Source: Monosiga brevicollis MX1 (lineage: Eukaryota; Opisthokonta; Choanoflagellata; Craspedida; Salpingoecidae). From it: 24,180 nt of DNA. The DNA lies in NCBI RefSeq assembly GCF_000002865.3, contig NW_001865040.1:2414323-2438502 (forward strand), given 5' to 3'. How positions within the stretch are numbered: the first letter of the stretch is position 1; the number at the start of each line of letters is the position of its first letter. This document shows, one piece after another, positions 1 to 9,822 of the stretch. A program made the position numbers and the translations under genes. The notes beneath the pieces are model-generated. The model had not been told where the DNA came from. It did no database searches and saw only the letters and a program-made list of their open reading frames with translations.

Positions 1-144
1 TCAACATGATTGCAAATCGCTGTGGCGCACGCGATGGCCCAAGTTTGTCGGCGAGTTTTGTGGCACATGGCCAGGGCAAACGTGCGGCCCGAATGATTAC
101 ATGCCACACGCCAACATGACAATCAATTTCCAGAAAAGCACAAA
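1..144. other. Intergenic sequence downstream of the first gene
   Basis: No coding exon, RNA gene or repeat could be supported here. It lies just past the stop codon of the minus-strand gene ending at 145 and probably holds its 3' untranslated region. Confidence 0.4.
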
Positions 145-2104
145 TCAGTCCGACCCTCTCAAGTGGGATCGAGAACGGGCTTCGTAAGTGATGACACATG
201 AATAGTAGTAGTATTTATTAACAGCATCATACCGCGACGGGGAGGTGGAGGTGACACGGTCAAGATTGTCGACGACTCGAACCAAGTTCTCCATCAAACC
301 GTGCATGGCCTGCAGTTGTTCGCCCTGTTGCTTCACAAGGGCTCTCTGTTCCTGCACAAGAGCTGTCAACTGCTCAATCTCTGCCCGCCGTCTCTTCTCT
401 TCGTCCTCACAGCGCTCCTTTTCTTTTTTCCAGAGGTCAGCTATGACGGCCTTAATCGCATCCGCTCCTCCAGTACCTTCGTCCTCGTCCCCATCTTCGG
501 AAAGGAACCGCTCTAGTTTGTCAAGAGGTGGGGTGGTGTGCCACAATATTGAGGAAACTGCTCTAGTCACCATATTTACGCTTGACTGCGAGGCACGTCA
601 GACATACCACTACTCCTGCGCTTGGCAGAAGCACCAGACCGTGCGCACTGTCGTTGGACACGGTTCCGTCGGCCTGGCTGATTGATTTCCTCGTTCACAG
701 TATGCGCAGAGTCCAACTCCTCTTCACCGTCAGACAAGTCAGGGCGAGCACAAAATGCCAAAGCCTCATCAGAAATGCGTTTCCTGATGAGCGTGCCATG
801 CGCGACATTCGCCTTGTACAGCTTCAGCTCTCGCACGGTCACGCCAAACTGCACCGCTGTGCGCATGCGGCGCATCTGCTCCCATGACTTTAAGTTACTT
901 GCGAGCTACGATTGGTGGGCATGATCGGTGGGTCAAATGCAACTGAATATCCAAGAGACGCTGTCAACGGCACAGGCACTTACATGAGTCCACAGCATGG
1001 CCGGCTGCCGCTCTGATGCACCTTCCCCTGGCTCGCGCTTTTCCGGAAAATCGTCTGAGAACCAGTCCAGCAGGACACTCAGCATGCGGTAAAAAGGCTT
1101 GTGCATGCGATTTGAGCCATCTTCCTGCCGTGAGATTAAAGTACACAACGCAGGGAGCTCGGGGCGATGAATCGCTCGCAAGTGGTTGTAAGTACTCGCA
1201 AGCATGGCTTCCACGTAAAAAAGAAGCTCTCTTGCTTGATGCTCGTCATCGTCGGGTGAACCAGGAGCCGGAGGTTGTCCCAGTAGGTGCATTTCTGACC
1301 CCGCGAATGCGAGCCGAAGTTGATCCAGTGAAGGACGCAGACTGGACACATTCAAAGAATGCGTAAGCTGTTACATTAGGCACAACCTTGACACACTGGC
1401 TGAATCACGTCGCTTACATCGCTCCGAGTCGCGTCAGACTAGCCCACGTCTGCCATTGTCGCTGAGCAGTAAAAATGACATCCGCGCTGTCAGATCGATC
1501 CCTCGACGTTTCCTTACGGACCAAACCGATCACCTGGCCCTGTACATGGCGTTTATCGCACGGATACCGTTGCTGACACAGAGCAAACAAGCTCTCGTCG
1601 CGTGGGCTAACGACACAAAAAGCACAGGGTCGTGGTTGATGCATTGTGCTGCTGCCCATCCGTGTTCAGGACAAGAACTTACCTGGGCTTGTAACGGGAT
1701 AGCTCCTCTCCGATGTTGGGATCTAGACCCCGAAAGCGAGTGTCACCTGGCCCCAGCGGAATACAGACCCGACTCCGCTTTCCGTCACCAGTCTGTGCAG
1801 TCCACATGGCTAGCTTGTACTCGACTGCCGTTTGAGATATGTAATGAACAGCCGAGACGAATGCATCCTCTCTTTGAACCACCGCTTCGGCATCTGTTCC
1901 AGGCACACAAATCTGGTCGGGAAAAGGATACGGAGAAAACCTCTCCTATCATGCATTGGCAACAAGTCAAAGCAACCTGCTTTGAGCACTACTACGTAGC
2001 CACATTTACTCCGCGCTCATTACCCCCACGCGACCACGCACCACATCGTCGACGCCGGCTGCCACTTGAGCTGGCGAAGTTGCCATGTTCACAGGCTCAA
2101 CCAT
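145..2104 (-). CDS. Unrecognised protein with C-terminal coiled coil (six exons, 501 aa)
   Basis: Exons on the minus strand are 2104-2024, 1912-1683, 1606-1418, 1341-984, 887-608 and 512-145. Every junction is GT/AG and the phases (0,2,2,0,1) close exactly, giving 501 residues from the ATG beginning MVEPVNMATSPAQ. I do not recognise the family. The N-terminal half looks globular, with stretches such as EDAFVSAVHYISQTAVEYKL and a region rich in helix-forming residues around ELLFYVEAMLASTYNHLRAI. The last exon starts with an acidic patch (SEDGDEDEG) and then a charged, heptad-like segment (KKEKERCEDEEKRRRAEIEQ onwards) typical of a coiled coil. There is no signal peptide or membrane segment. 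The gene is head-to-head with PTRHD1, 141 bp between the two ATGs, so the pair probably share a promoter. The 3' end is the least certain part: an AATAAA lies inside the final coding stretch, and a further splice there cannot be excluded. Confidence 0.72.
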
Positions 2105-2146
2105 TTTGTAACGGTCAAGAGTTGAATACTTTTTTCTGACATTGCG

Positions 2147-2177
<31 letters not shown>

Positions 2178-2245
2178 CTGTTTTTTTTTTCTGGTTTTTT
2201 TTTTTTTCCCCCGCATACACAGACACACACGCACGCGCGCGCGCG
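2105..2245. promoter_or_regulatory. Short bidirectional intergenic region with T-rich tract
   Basis: These 141 bases separate the ATGs of two divergent genes and must hold both core promoters and both 5' leaders. From about 2158 to 2210 the plus strand is nearly all T (runs of about 10-19 broken by CTG or CTGG), followed by a C run and a CA/CG alternating stretch up to the PTRHD1 start. Poly(dA:dT) tracts are known to exclude nucleosomes in other eukaryotes. That role here is inference. No TATA box stands out. Confidence 0.5.
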
Positions 2246-2825
2246 ATGGCGGCGACAGCAGCAGCAACGGCCGTGGTGCGCAAGGCTGATCCGATTGTGC
2301 AGTATGTTGTCGTGCGGGCTGATTTGGCCAACGGGTTGCGTTGGCCCTTTGGTGCAGTCATGACCCAGGCCTGTCATGCGAGTGTGGCGGCGATGCATCG
2401 GTTTCGTGAGCAGCCCGAGAGCTTGGCATATGTCGCTGACCTGGAGCGCATGCACACTGTCCTGGTGGAGGTTCGTTTACACTGAAACTGGCAGTTGTGC
2501 TGCTCGTGCGCTCGCAAGCTTTTGAAGCCTTAGGCCTCTTGGTGCTGGGAACAGGCTTACCATGTGGTCCCCCACCACCTTCGTCTGCCCTCGCTATTAG
2601 ATCAAAGACCAGCCAGCCTTGCTGGGTCTCAGCGAGAAGCTGCGAGCCAGCGAGCTAGATCATCACGTGTGGATCGAGCACCCGGAAATGGAAGCCACGG
2701 CACTCGCCACCCGCCCCATCTATCGCTCAACAGCACCCAAGTGCCTCAAAAAACTGCGTCTGTTCAAGGACCCCCTTCCACGAGACGCTGCGGAGCAGCC
2801 TCCGGCAGCACTTGCCGAGCCGTAG
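2246..2825 (+). CDS. PTRHD1: PTRHD1-type peptidyl-tRNA hydrolase domain protein (two exons, 149 aa)
   Basis: Exons 2246-2470 and 2601-2825 join in phase 0 across a 130-nt intron with a GTTCGT donor and TATTAG acceptor. The product is 149 residues, close to the roughly 140 of the animal family. It opens with an Ala-rich leader, then VQYVVVRADL, a WPFGAVMTQACHA segment and, in exon 2, DHHVWIEHPE and LKKLRLFKD. These are landmarks of the PTRHD1 branch of the PTH2 fold, a mixed alpha/beta domain related to peptidyl-tRNA hydrolase 2. PTH2 enzymes cleave the ester bond of peptidyl-tRNAs released from stalled ribosomes. Whether the PTRHD1 branch has robust hydrolase activity is less settled, so the reaction is a family-based inference. 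No targeting peptide or membrane segment is evident, which suggests a soluble protein. The C-terminal tail (PLPRDAAEQPPAALAEP) is a short disordered extension. Confidence 0.88.
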
Positions 2826-3093
2826 CTGATTTTTTATTTTTTTTCGGGGGGGAAGGGGGGGCTGGCGATACATGTAGATGGAATGACAAGTGGGGGGAAG
2901 GTGTGTGTGACTGCGTGGGTGTGTTTCATTTTAGAGGACGAGAGGAACCAAGGCATATGGAGGCCGTGGGATTGCTTGGTATTTAACAGTTTCCCAGGTC
3001 GAGTAATGGGGAACGTGTTCAAACGGACGCAAAAGAAGGTGTCTCGTTGAGCACGCGTGTTTGACCACCTCCTGCCCTGCTAGTATCAATCGA
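2826..3093. other. Convergent intergenic region, PTRHD1/TELO2
   Basis: This 268-bp tail-to-tail spacer contains a T-rich run followed by a G-rich run (about 2829-2868) just after the PTRHD1 stop. No gene is visible. It must carry the 3' ends of both neighbours. Confidence 0.5.
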
Positions 3094-6000
3094 TTATGCA
3101 ACATTGGAAAGAAGCTTGGGTCGATAAGCGCCGAGCGCCGCTCTCGTCATGGCGCTCAGTCGCTGGAGCGGCGCAAAGTCTGTCGAAACCATGATTTTCT
3201 GCAAGCACAAGATGCGAGGGCAGGGGCATGAGGCAATGTGAGTGGCTGCACCCATGCAGCATCCACAAGATTTTAAACCCCTCACCTCGAGCCAACTATC
3301 TAGCGTGCCCATGGCCAATACAAAGTCCTCCACGATGAGGCCCTCGCCCGCCACACGCAGAGCCATGAGAAGGCCCGCACATGCTGCCAGCAACACGTTG
3401 GCGCTGCCACGGGGGTCCAGCGAGAGCATAAACCTGGCACAGCGGGAAGCGATGAGTAAACATGCCCGCGTCAGGCCTACTCTCTGCAAAGCAAACCCAC
3501 TCAATGTATGTGGAGATGGCATGCGCGTTGGCAAGCGCTGGTCCCATGCAGTAGATGATGGTGCTCAGCGTGCGGATGAGATTTGCCAGGAGCCACGTAT
3601 CGTCCTCCTGTGGTCGGAAGCAAGATGCAGAAGAAATGAGGCGCAGCGCCAGTACACTTGGCGGTTGCTACATATTTTCGACGCACCATGAGACGCATCG
3701 TGCGCACGCGGCGGTCGTGGTATGCGACAAGCGGATAGAATAGTTGTGGCCCAATCTCAGCAAACGCATTGGCACGGCCTGGGGCGGAGCACGTGGCACA
3801 CGTCGTGGCATGAGCTCCGAGGGCACAGAAAGCATTTCAAAAAGAATATGCCATTCACACCACTAGAAAAGGCAAGGGGGTCGGCTCTCACCCCATTCTG
3901 TGGCTCGGGCCCGGGAGTGAAAGCGTCGCGTCTTTTGGGCCAGGCGGGCTTGAATGATGGCCTCAGGGGTGGCTGGCTGATCCGGTGGTTTGCTGGATGG
4001 GTCCACGGAAGTGGCGGTGGAAGTGGTGCTGGGGGCAGCAGGCGGAGTGTGTTGGTCATCCAAGAGGCTGCGGCCTGACAGGCGCTGTGCCGCGCCATTT
4101 ATGACAGTCAGCAGTAGATCACGGTGCTGAAGGGCCATTTCCTCCTCAAAGAACGTCGTTGTCAAGAATGGAGCACTCAAGGTAGGCTGGGCCACCACAA
4201 TGTTGACCATGATGGTTTGTTTCAAACCATCAAAGGTCTGCTCGTTGAATGAGTTTTCCAAGCGCAAGAGGCGGCGAAGCAACGGCACCGCCAGTTCGGC
4301 GAGATCTGCTGGCTGTTGCGCAGTCAATTCCGCCAGGCTCTTGAGACCCTCCAGCCAGCGTTCAAAGGCAACGTCCTTCTCGCCAAGAACCTATCAGCAA
4401 GGACCACGGCCGATGACTTGGTTTGAGCTCAAGCCCATCAAGAACAGCGCGCGGCAATAGCGCAAGCAAGTCAAAGGAACCGGCGCACCTCAAGTGCGTC
4501 GCGCAAATAGCGCGGGCCCGTAGGCATGGGCTGCGCATAAGCAGGCAGGGGCTCAAATTCATCGTCACTATCCCATGCTTCTTCGGTGGGCTGCACGGAC
4601 GGTGAGCCCGAGGCTGGCGCGGGCGATGCCGCATCTTCAGATCCCGCCACAGCACCTGTATCTGCAGGTCAGCCGTCCATTAAGAAATGCACCAACGCCC
4701 ATTAAGAAGAGACTTGCTTGCCGATAGCAGAGGCGATGGAGCACGCATCAAGGACAGCACGCCAAACAAGCACAACGAAACCCCACCCGTGCGTGGAGCG
4801 GTGGCTTCTGAAGACGTAGGTGCAAGTCGTTCGTCGTCAACCGGAGGCAGTGGTCCGGCTGCCAGCTCACGAACCGCCTGCCCAAAAAGTCAAAACGCAA
4901 TATTTGCGGTGGTTACGAGAGAAGGCGTGAGCGCTGCAAAGACGAACTGAGGTGCTTTCAATCAGAGCAAAGTACTCGCACCTGTACCAAAGGATCTTCG
5001 GCATTGAGATCAAAGTCGAGGTGAAACGGAGCTTCGGCATCACCCGTGGGCGGTGAGTCGTTGCTCTGAAACACCTTGACTGCCAGCTGCTCGGCCAGAG
5101 CCAGGCTGCACAAGCGCACGAGTGGGATTCGACAGCCCAGCCGGTGCTGCAGACCCTGCAGAACGCCTGATGTGCGCGAACGACTTGATGAGCGCAGGCA
5201 AGCATAGCAGCATCTGCCCAAATCGCCGGTGGTTCGGCTACCCATGCATGGGTCGACAATACAACATACGAGACTGGAGGTCGGGAATGCTTGCGTAAGC
5301 TTCGCAGGGCAAGTAGCCTAAACAAGCGGCCAGCAGCTACAACGGGAGAGGCAAAGATGGGGAAGGGGGGGCCTTGTCAAATTGCAGGGTATGCCAGCTG
5401 ACCGAGCCCTCGTATAGGCGAACGTACAAGCGCTACGTTTTGGTGGAGTCGGCTATCTCCGCGCGCAACAAAAGCTTCATCCGCCCAGAGATTTAGGCCA
5501 GCAGCAAAGAGGGCACTGCCCAGGCCTGTTGGCTCGGGTGCTCCGGTACCGGCATGCGCTGCGGCAGCCACAAGGCGAGCTGCTTGTCTTGCATTCAAGG
5601 GCTGCGCCCAAGCTGCGGTACACAAGGCTGTCTGAGCAGCAGCGCTTGGCGCGCAGTGTAAGAAGGCCACATGGGCTGGTGTCAATCCGCTAGACAAGGC
5701 AAATGAAGCAGTCATGGTCAGGGAGCCAAACAAGGACGCGAGAAGCATGGGTGGGCCTTTCCCCGGCCCCCAACCGTGAGCAAGCGGTGATGCGGGCGGC
5801 GAGCCCGTACGTCTTGATGGTGTTGAAGAGGGCCTGAAGAAGCTTGCGAGCATGCAGATTGGTAAGCTTGGTCAGGAGGGGGGGCCAGGCCGACAAATTG
5901 TGGGGCAGTTGAGCAAGGATGCCTGCCAGGAGCGCAGCTGTCAAGCCATGGTCCAACAAGCGGGTGGCGGTCGCCGTCCAGTACGACTGTGTGACAATGA

Positions 6001-7104
6001 GATTGCAGGTGTGAGCACGTGAACAGCCAAACACGCGCACACGTGGGTCAAACTCCTATGGCGGGCGAGCCAGGGGGCGCAGGCTCACGCTGTGGGTGCC
6101 TGGGGCCGGGTCGAGTAAGCAGGGGCCAAGCGCGCGGGCGAGGCGATCTTGCCAGGCCGCCACAGAAAGCTCGGGTCCAACCGAGCCCCGCATATAGTTG
6201 GCATAGTTGACGGGAAAGTTGACGAGGACACGATCGAATTCGTGCAGCTGTGCCGCCTGGTGCAAGGTCAGGGCAGACCCGAATGCACAGGGAGCAAATG
6301 AGCCCGAATGCTTCCGAGCACACGATGCCTTGGACCGGGGCTTACCAAGGGGCTGTGCAGCAGCTCGGCTTCAAGGTCCCGCTCTTGAATGGCTGTGCTG
6401 AGTAGGCGGCGGATACACCGCTTTTGCTGGGCGTGACTCGCGCTGCTGCAATGGCGGATCCAACGACCGATGAGCGCCAGCCGTGACGTGTGTGGCAAGC
6501 CCCAAAGTCATGGCACGCACCCAGGTGCCTTGATGACGCGCGTAAGAGCTTGAAGCAAGAGAACGGGAACGTCAAGGGCGTGGTGAAGGAGAAGATCATC
6601 GATAAGCTTTTGAGCCGTCGGTAAGTCCAATGCTGCCCCGATGGCGGGCGTCACCTCGAGGAGCAGCAAATCTGAAGCAAGCAGAGCGCGTCATGTGCCA
6701 GTGAGACTGGTGTGGCAGCGCCGACCGTGCCTCTCAAAGTGTGCTTTCTTTGGATGGATGAGCCCGAAGAGGCGACTTGTGATGCAAGAGAGGCGAAGCG
6801 AACCATGATGGCGCGCGAGGACCGACGCCACGGAATCATGAGCGGCCGAAAGCAACAAGCGCCGACACGTGGTGAGCTCATCAATGACCCGGTCGAGTTG
6901 AGCTGCGGGCAGCGAGTGTTCCCGTGCCACGGCCGCATCAAGGCTCAGATCATCCTTGCGCCCCGCTGCTCCTTGCGGCTCTGCCCGCTGATACTGCAGC
7001 TGTCGTCGAATAACACCATGCGCCGCAATCACCGCTGCCGCGACCGTACTACTACTCTCCAGCGTCGTCGTCGTCGTCGTCGTCCGTCGGGTCGACCCGT
7101 CCAT
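3094..7104 (-). CDS. TELO2: TELO2 (Tel2), PIKK-assembly co-chaperone, 15 exons, 874 aa
   Basis: Minus-strand exons: 7104-6804, 6671-6521, 6445-6346, 6256-6089, 5986-5811, 5689-5428, 5336-5270, 5166-4982, 4877-4787, 4661-4489, 4390-3892, 3778-3687, 3607-3501, 3433-3286, 3198-3094. All phases close, giving 874 residues against about 837 in humans. Landmarks in order are an N-terminal helical repeat region, FDRVLVNFPVNYANYM, an exon 8 segment LGCRIPLVRLCSLALAEQL, an acidic linker with WDSDDEF (Ser532), then the C-terminal domain with FERWLEGLKSLAELT, LAQKTRRFHSR and IGPQLFYPLVAYHD. TELO2 is an all-helical scaffold of the TTT complex with TTI1 and TTI2. TTT delivers new PI3K-like kinases (ATM, ATR, mTOR, DNA-PKcs, SMG1) to HSP90 through the R2TP complex. 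Thr-rich residues near the start come from an (ACG)n run. Another in-frame ATG lies at 7146, but the 7104 ATG has the better context (A at -3, G at +4). Donors at 6803, 4786 and 3500 are weak and less certain. Confidence 0.88.
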
Positions 7105-7837
7105 TTCTAAAGATAGATAGAGACAAGGATGGAAAATATCTGACATCTGTGTGTGCGTGTGTGTGTGTCTGTGCGTGTGTGTGTGTCTGTGTGTGTGTCT
7201 GTGTGTGTGTCTGTGTGTCTGTGTCTGTGTGTCTGTGTCTGTGTCTGTGTGTCTGTGTGTCTGTGTGTGAGTGTGTGTGTGTGTGTCTGTGTGTGTGTGT
7301 GTGTGTGTGTGTCTGTGTGTCTGTGTGTCTGTGTCTGTGTCTGTGTCTGTGCCTGTGTCTGTCTGGAGCTGTGGCTGCTCTTGTCTCTCTGCAGCTCTTC
7401 ACATGATTGGTGTCAGGGCCTGGTCTTCCCCCTGCCACTGTGCGATGTATCGGCCTGGATCACCATGTCTCCAATTCTCCGTCTCTCTATCTCCGTATCT
7501 CTGTCCCTGTCTGTGCAGCACTGGGCTGGTCGTACTTCCGGGCCGGCACGAACATGGGAGTAGCACAACGATGAACATGCTCCTTGGCACAGAGCGTCGA
7601 TTCGCTCACTCAAGGGGACACGGTGACAGGGGTGCGAGCATAGACGGAACACAAGAACTTTGACTGTAGATATGTACACCAGGGCAGGTCATTCTGGGCC
7701 CCGCAGGGGCAAGTGGTGACTGCTGGTACACGCGGGTTCACACGGATTCACGCGATACATCGAACAAGGAGAAGAAAAACCAAAAGGCCTCATCTTTTCT
7801 TCGTCAATGACTGAACGACAAGCAAAGATCAACCCAT
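7105..7837. other. TELO2 upstream region and 3' flank of the next gene
   Basis: This 733-bp spacer between two tandem minus-strand genes has no supported gene. Its left third is a long TG-rich microsatellite, annotated separately. The right half (about 7370-7837) is unique sequence and shows no conserved coding signal. It should contain the TELO2 promoter and the 3' end of the small membrane-protein gene. Confidence 0.5.
7147..7365. repeat. Compound (TG)n/(TCTGTG)n microsatellite
   Basis: About 220 bases of nearly pure alternating TG, interrupted at intervals by TC to give TCTGTG units. It begins within 50 bases of the TELO2 start codon, so it lies in the TELO2 promoter or 5' leader. Alternating purine-pyrimidine DNA of this kind can adopt Z-form. 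The Cys/Val and His/Thr reading frames crossing it are artefacts of the repeat. Confidence 0.95.
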
Positions 7838-8250
7838 CTAAGTGTCTCGGGCAGCCTGGGGGTCACGATAGACCGTGCGCGGGCGGCGCTGCCGCTCTTG
7901 ATCAGAGGCATATCCCTTGCCAATGGGCTTGGCTCCAATCAGCTCACGAAAGAGGGGGACCTAGCACATGGATGTTCAAAAACATGAGTGCATACGCGAA
8001 AGCTGTGGCGGGTCTCGGGCGCACTGCTCACCTGCCACAGCAAGAGGTAGTAGGCCAGGGCCCAGGCCAGCGCAACAGTGCCCAGAACGACAGCACCCGC
8101 GGCTGTGAGGCGAAGCGTATTGCACAGAATTGTTGTCCAGTCAGGAATGGTCCACTCTGCGCCCTGTACCCACTCCCAAAACCCTGGCGCCGGCCCTGAC
8201 GCGCCAGCTGCCATCATGGCCGTCGCGCCATCAGCCGCGTAAGACTCCAT
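7838..8250 (-). CDS. Small single-pass membrane protein, SMIM13-like (two exons, 113 aa)
   Basis: Minus-strand exons 8250-8032 and 7960-7838 join in phase 0 across a 71-nt intron (GTGAGC donor, GTGCTAG acceptor). The ATG at 8250 has a good context (AAGATGG). It was preferred to an upstream in-frame ATG at 8343, which precedes a pyrimidine-rich acceptor-like stretch. The 113-residue product has a soluble N-terminal half, one hydrophobic segment (LTAAGAVVLGTVALAWALAY) and a basic, polar tail. Immediately after the membrane segment come LLLWQVPLFRELIGA and later SDQERQRRPRTVYRD. The juxtamembrane F-x-F/L-RELxG pattern and short charged tail recall vertebrate SMIM13 (UPF0766), a tiny membrane protein of unknown function. 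The match rests on a short motif, so it is tentative, and no function is assigned. Confidence 0.65.
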
Positions 8251-9822
8251 CTTGCAGAGGGTCGCTGAATCAGAGAGGAGAGAAGTGCAGCTAGCAGATC
8301 CCTGCCACGTCGGCACAGCAGAGAGACCGACCAGAATCACCACCGTCTATGCAAGATCAGCAGACTACGCCAAGCACGGGAGCAAGTGAATCGGAGGAGC
8401 CCGACTGCGGCGCTGCCGTTTCCAAGTTTGCGATGACGCTGCCCGACTGCTTTTGTTGATTGACATTGTCTGACAAATACTTGATGCTCTGGCAACTACA
8501 GGTGTTGAGAACAGTAAAACAGGTGCTACCACAGTTAATGGAGTAATTTAAGGGGTTTGTGCTGCATAGTAATGTGATAACGTTACTTTAACCCCGAGTT
8601 GTTGCAGTAAACCGTGAGGGTGTGCACACCAGCCTAATGACGACGGAACATTACCATAGTGTACCATAAATCGGACTTTACGTTTAGTTCCCAGCAGTCC
8701 TCCCCTTTCGCATGCTCTTTGCCCGTGTACCCTTTTCACCCCTCACGTGTGATGCCATAGCTTAACTTTACCTTGAACACCCCCATATAGGTATGACCCA
8801 AATGCAGCACATGTGTGACGCCAAAACGGTTTTGGTCAGTCGTAAGGTGTGATGGCGCTGAACGACGACGCCAGCTCGAGTCTTACACCTGTCTCGCCCT
8901 TTGCCCGCTCTCCTGTTTACCATACACGCAAAAGGGCAGCGCGATCTGAAGAACGACGACGACGAAAACGACGACGAAAACGACGACGACGACGAAGACG
9001 GACCCGCCTGATGATAAAGCATTTGTCCCTGAGAGACGGATCAAGTGTGCGCCTGTTTTACCACGACACCGCGACCAAGAAGTGCAGTAGCGACCAACGG
9101 TTGTCAGGTCGAACGAAGGGGGCGGTGGTGTTACCCAAGCATGGGCAAGCCGTCCTGCGCTCGCGCCTCTCTCTGATTTCTTTCCACACACTTGAAGAAT
9201 CTCTGGAATTGGTCATGGCTGACAATTGGCTCTCTGCAGTATCATTAAAACCCCATTGTAAAGTCAGTGCATCTATCATTGTTTCCTTCAACTCTCTTCA
9301 TTGTATACCAAGATCAACCCCTCTCTCTCCCAATAAATCAATCGCGTTCACACTCTCTCTTATTTTATATTATTTTTCAAAACCTGCAAGCGCGAGTGAC
9401 AACGAGGTGGGTCCAGACCGACCGACCGATGCACGCAAAGAGCCGAACGAGCGAGCGACGACAGAACGAAGAAGGCCAAGGCCAAGGGGGGTGGGGTGGG
9501 GCAAAGGTTTTGTCGTGGTCTGCCCCACTGGTTTGGCAGACGGATGTGAGGACGGGGTGGATCATGAGACTGCCAAGCTGGCACAGTCGTTAGGGATCAG
9601 AGAGAGAGGACAGTGCAGATGTGTGCAGGTCCCGCCCCTTTCCCGCCCTCGCCCTCTCTCTTCCTCTCTCTCTTCCTCTCTCTCCCTCTCTCTTTCTTCC
9701 TCATACTCGGGGCCCTTGCCCTCGAGTCGTGGGTGGGAAATAGCGCGCTTGCGATGGCCCATGCCCGATTCTCAATCGTCTTGATTTGCTCGCCTTGGTT
9801 AGGACCTGTTTTGCGCGCCATC
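8251..9822. other. 1.57-kb divergent intergenic region upstream of the ADAM gene
   Basis: No conserved gene was found between the divergent SMIM13-like gene and the ADAM gene. The left part (about 8430-8860) is relatively AT-rich. The middle holds a GAC/GAAAAC triplet repeat and the right part CT-rich tracts (about 9640-9705). A 312-codon open frame runs along the plus strand at 8849-9784, but its composition follows the simple repeats and it looks fortuitous. Both promoters and probably a long ADAM 5' leader lie here. Confidence 0.5.
8950..9000. repeat. (GAC)n/(GAAAACGAC)n triplet repeat
   Basis: Repeated CGACGACGA units, interrupted twice by GAAAA, make a purine-rich trinucleotide tract of about 50 bases upstream of the ADAM gene. 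In one frame it would encode poly-Arg/Lys, in the other strand Ser/Val-rich peptide. Neither is believed to be translated. Confidence 0.9.

Noticed and set aside
4867-5325. 152-residue minus-strand frame within TELO2
   Set aside because: It reads through two TELO2 introns and uses the wrong frame for the exon at 4982-5166. The spliced model closes all phases and matches the family.
7149-7663. Cys/Val-rich and His/Thr-rich open frames across the TG repeat
   Set aside because: They are produced by the microsatellite in every frame and on both strands, with no flanking coding signal.
8849-9784. 311-residue plus-strand open frame upstream of the ADAM gene
   Set aside because: Its sequence follows simple repeats (Arg/Lys block from the GAC repeat, Ser/Leu block from CT tracts). 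It has no recognisable motif, and competing open frames occur on the other strand. It could be checked with RNA or peptide data.
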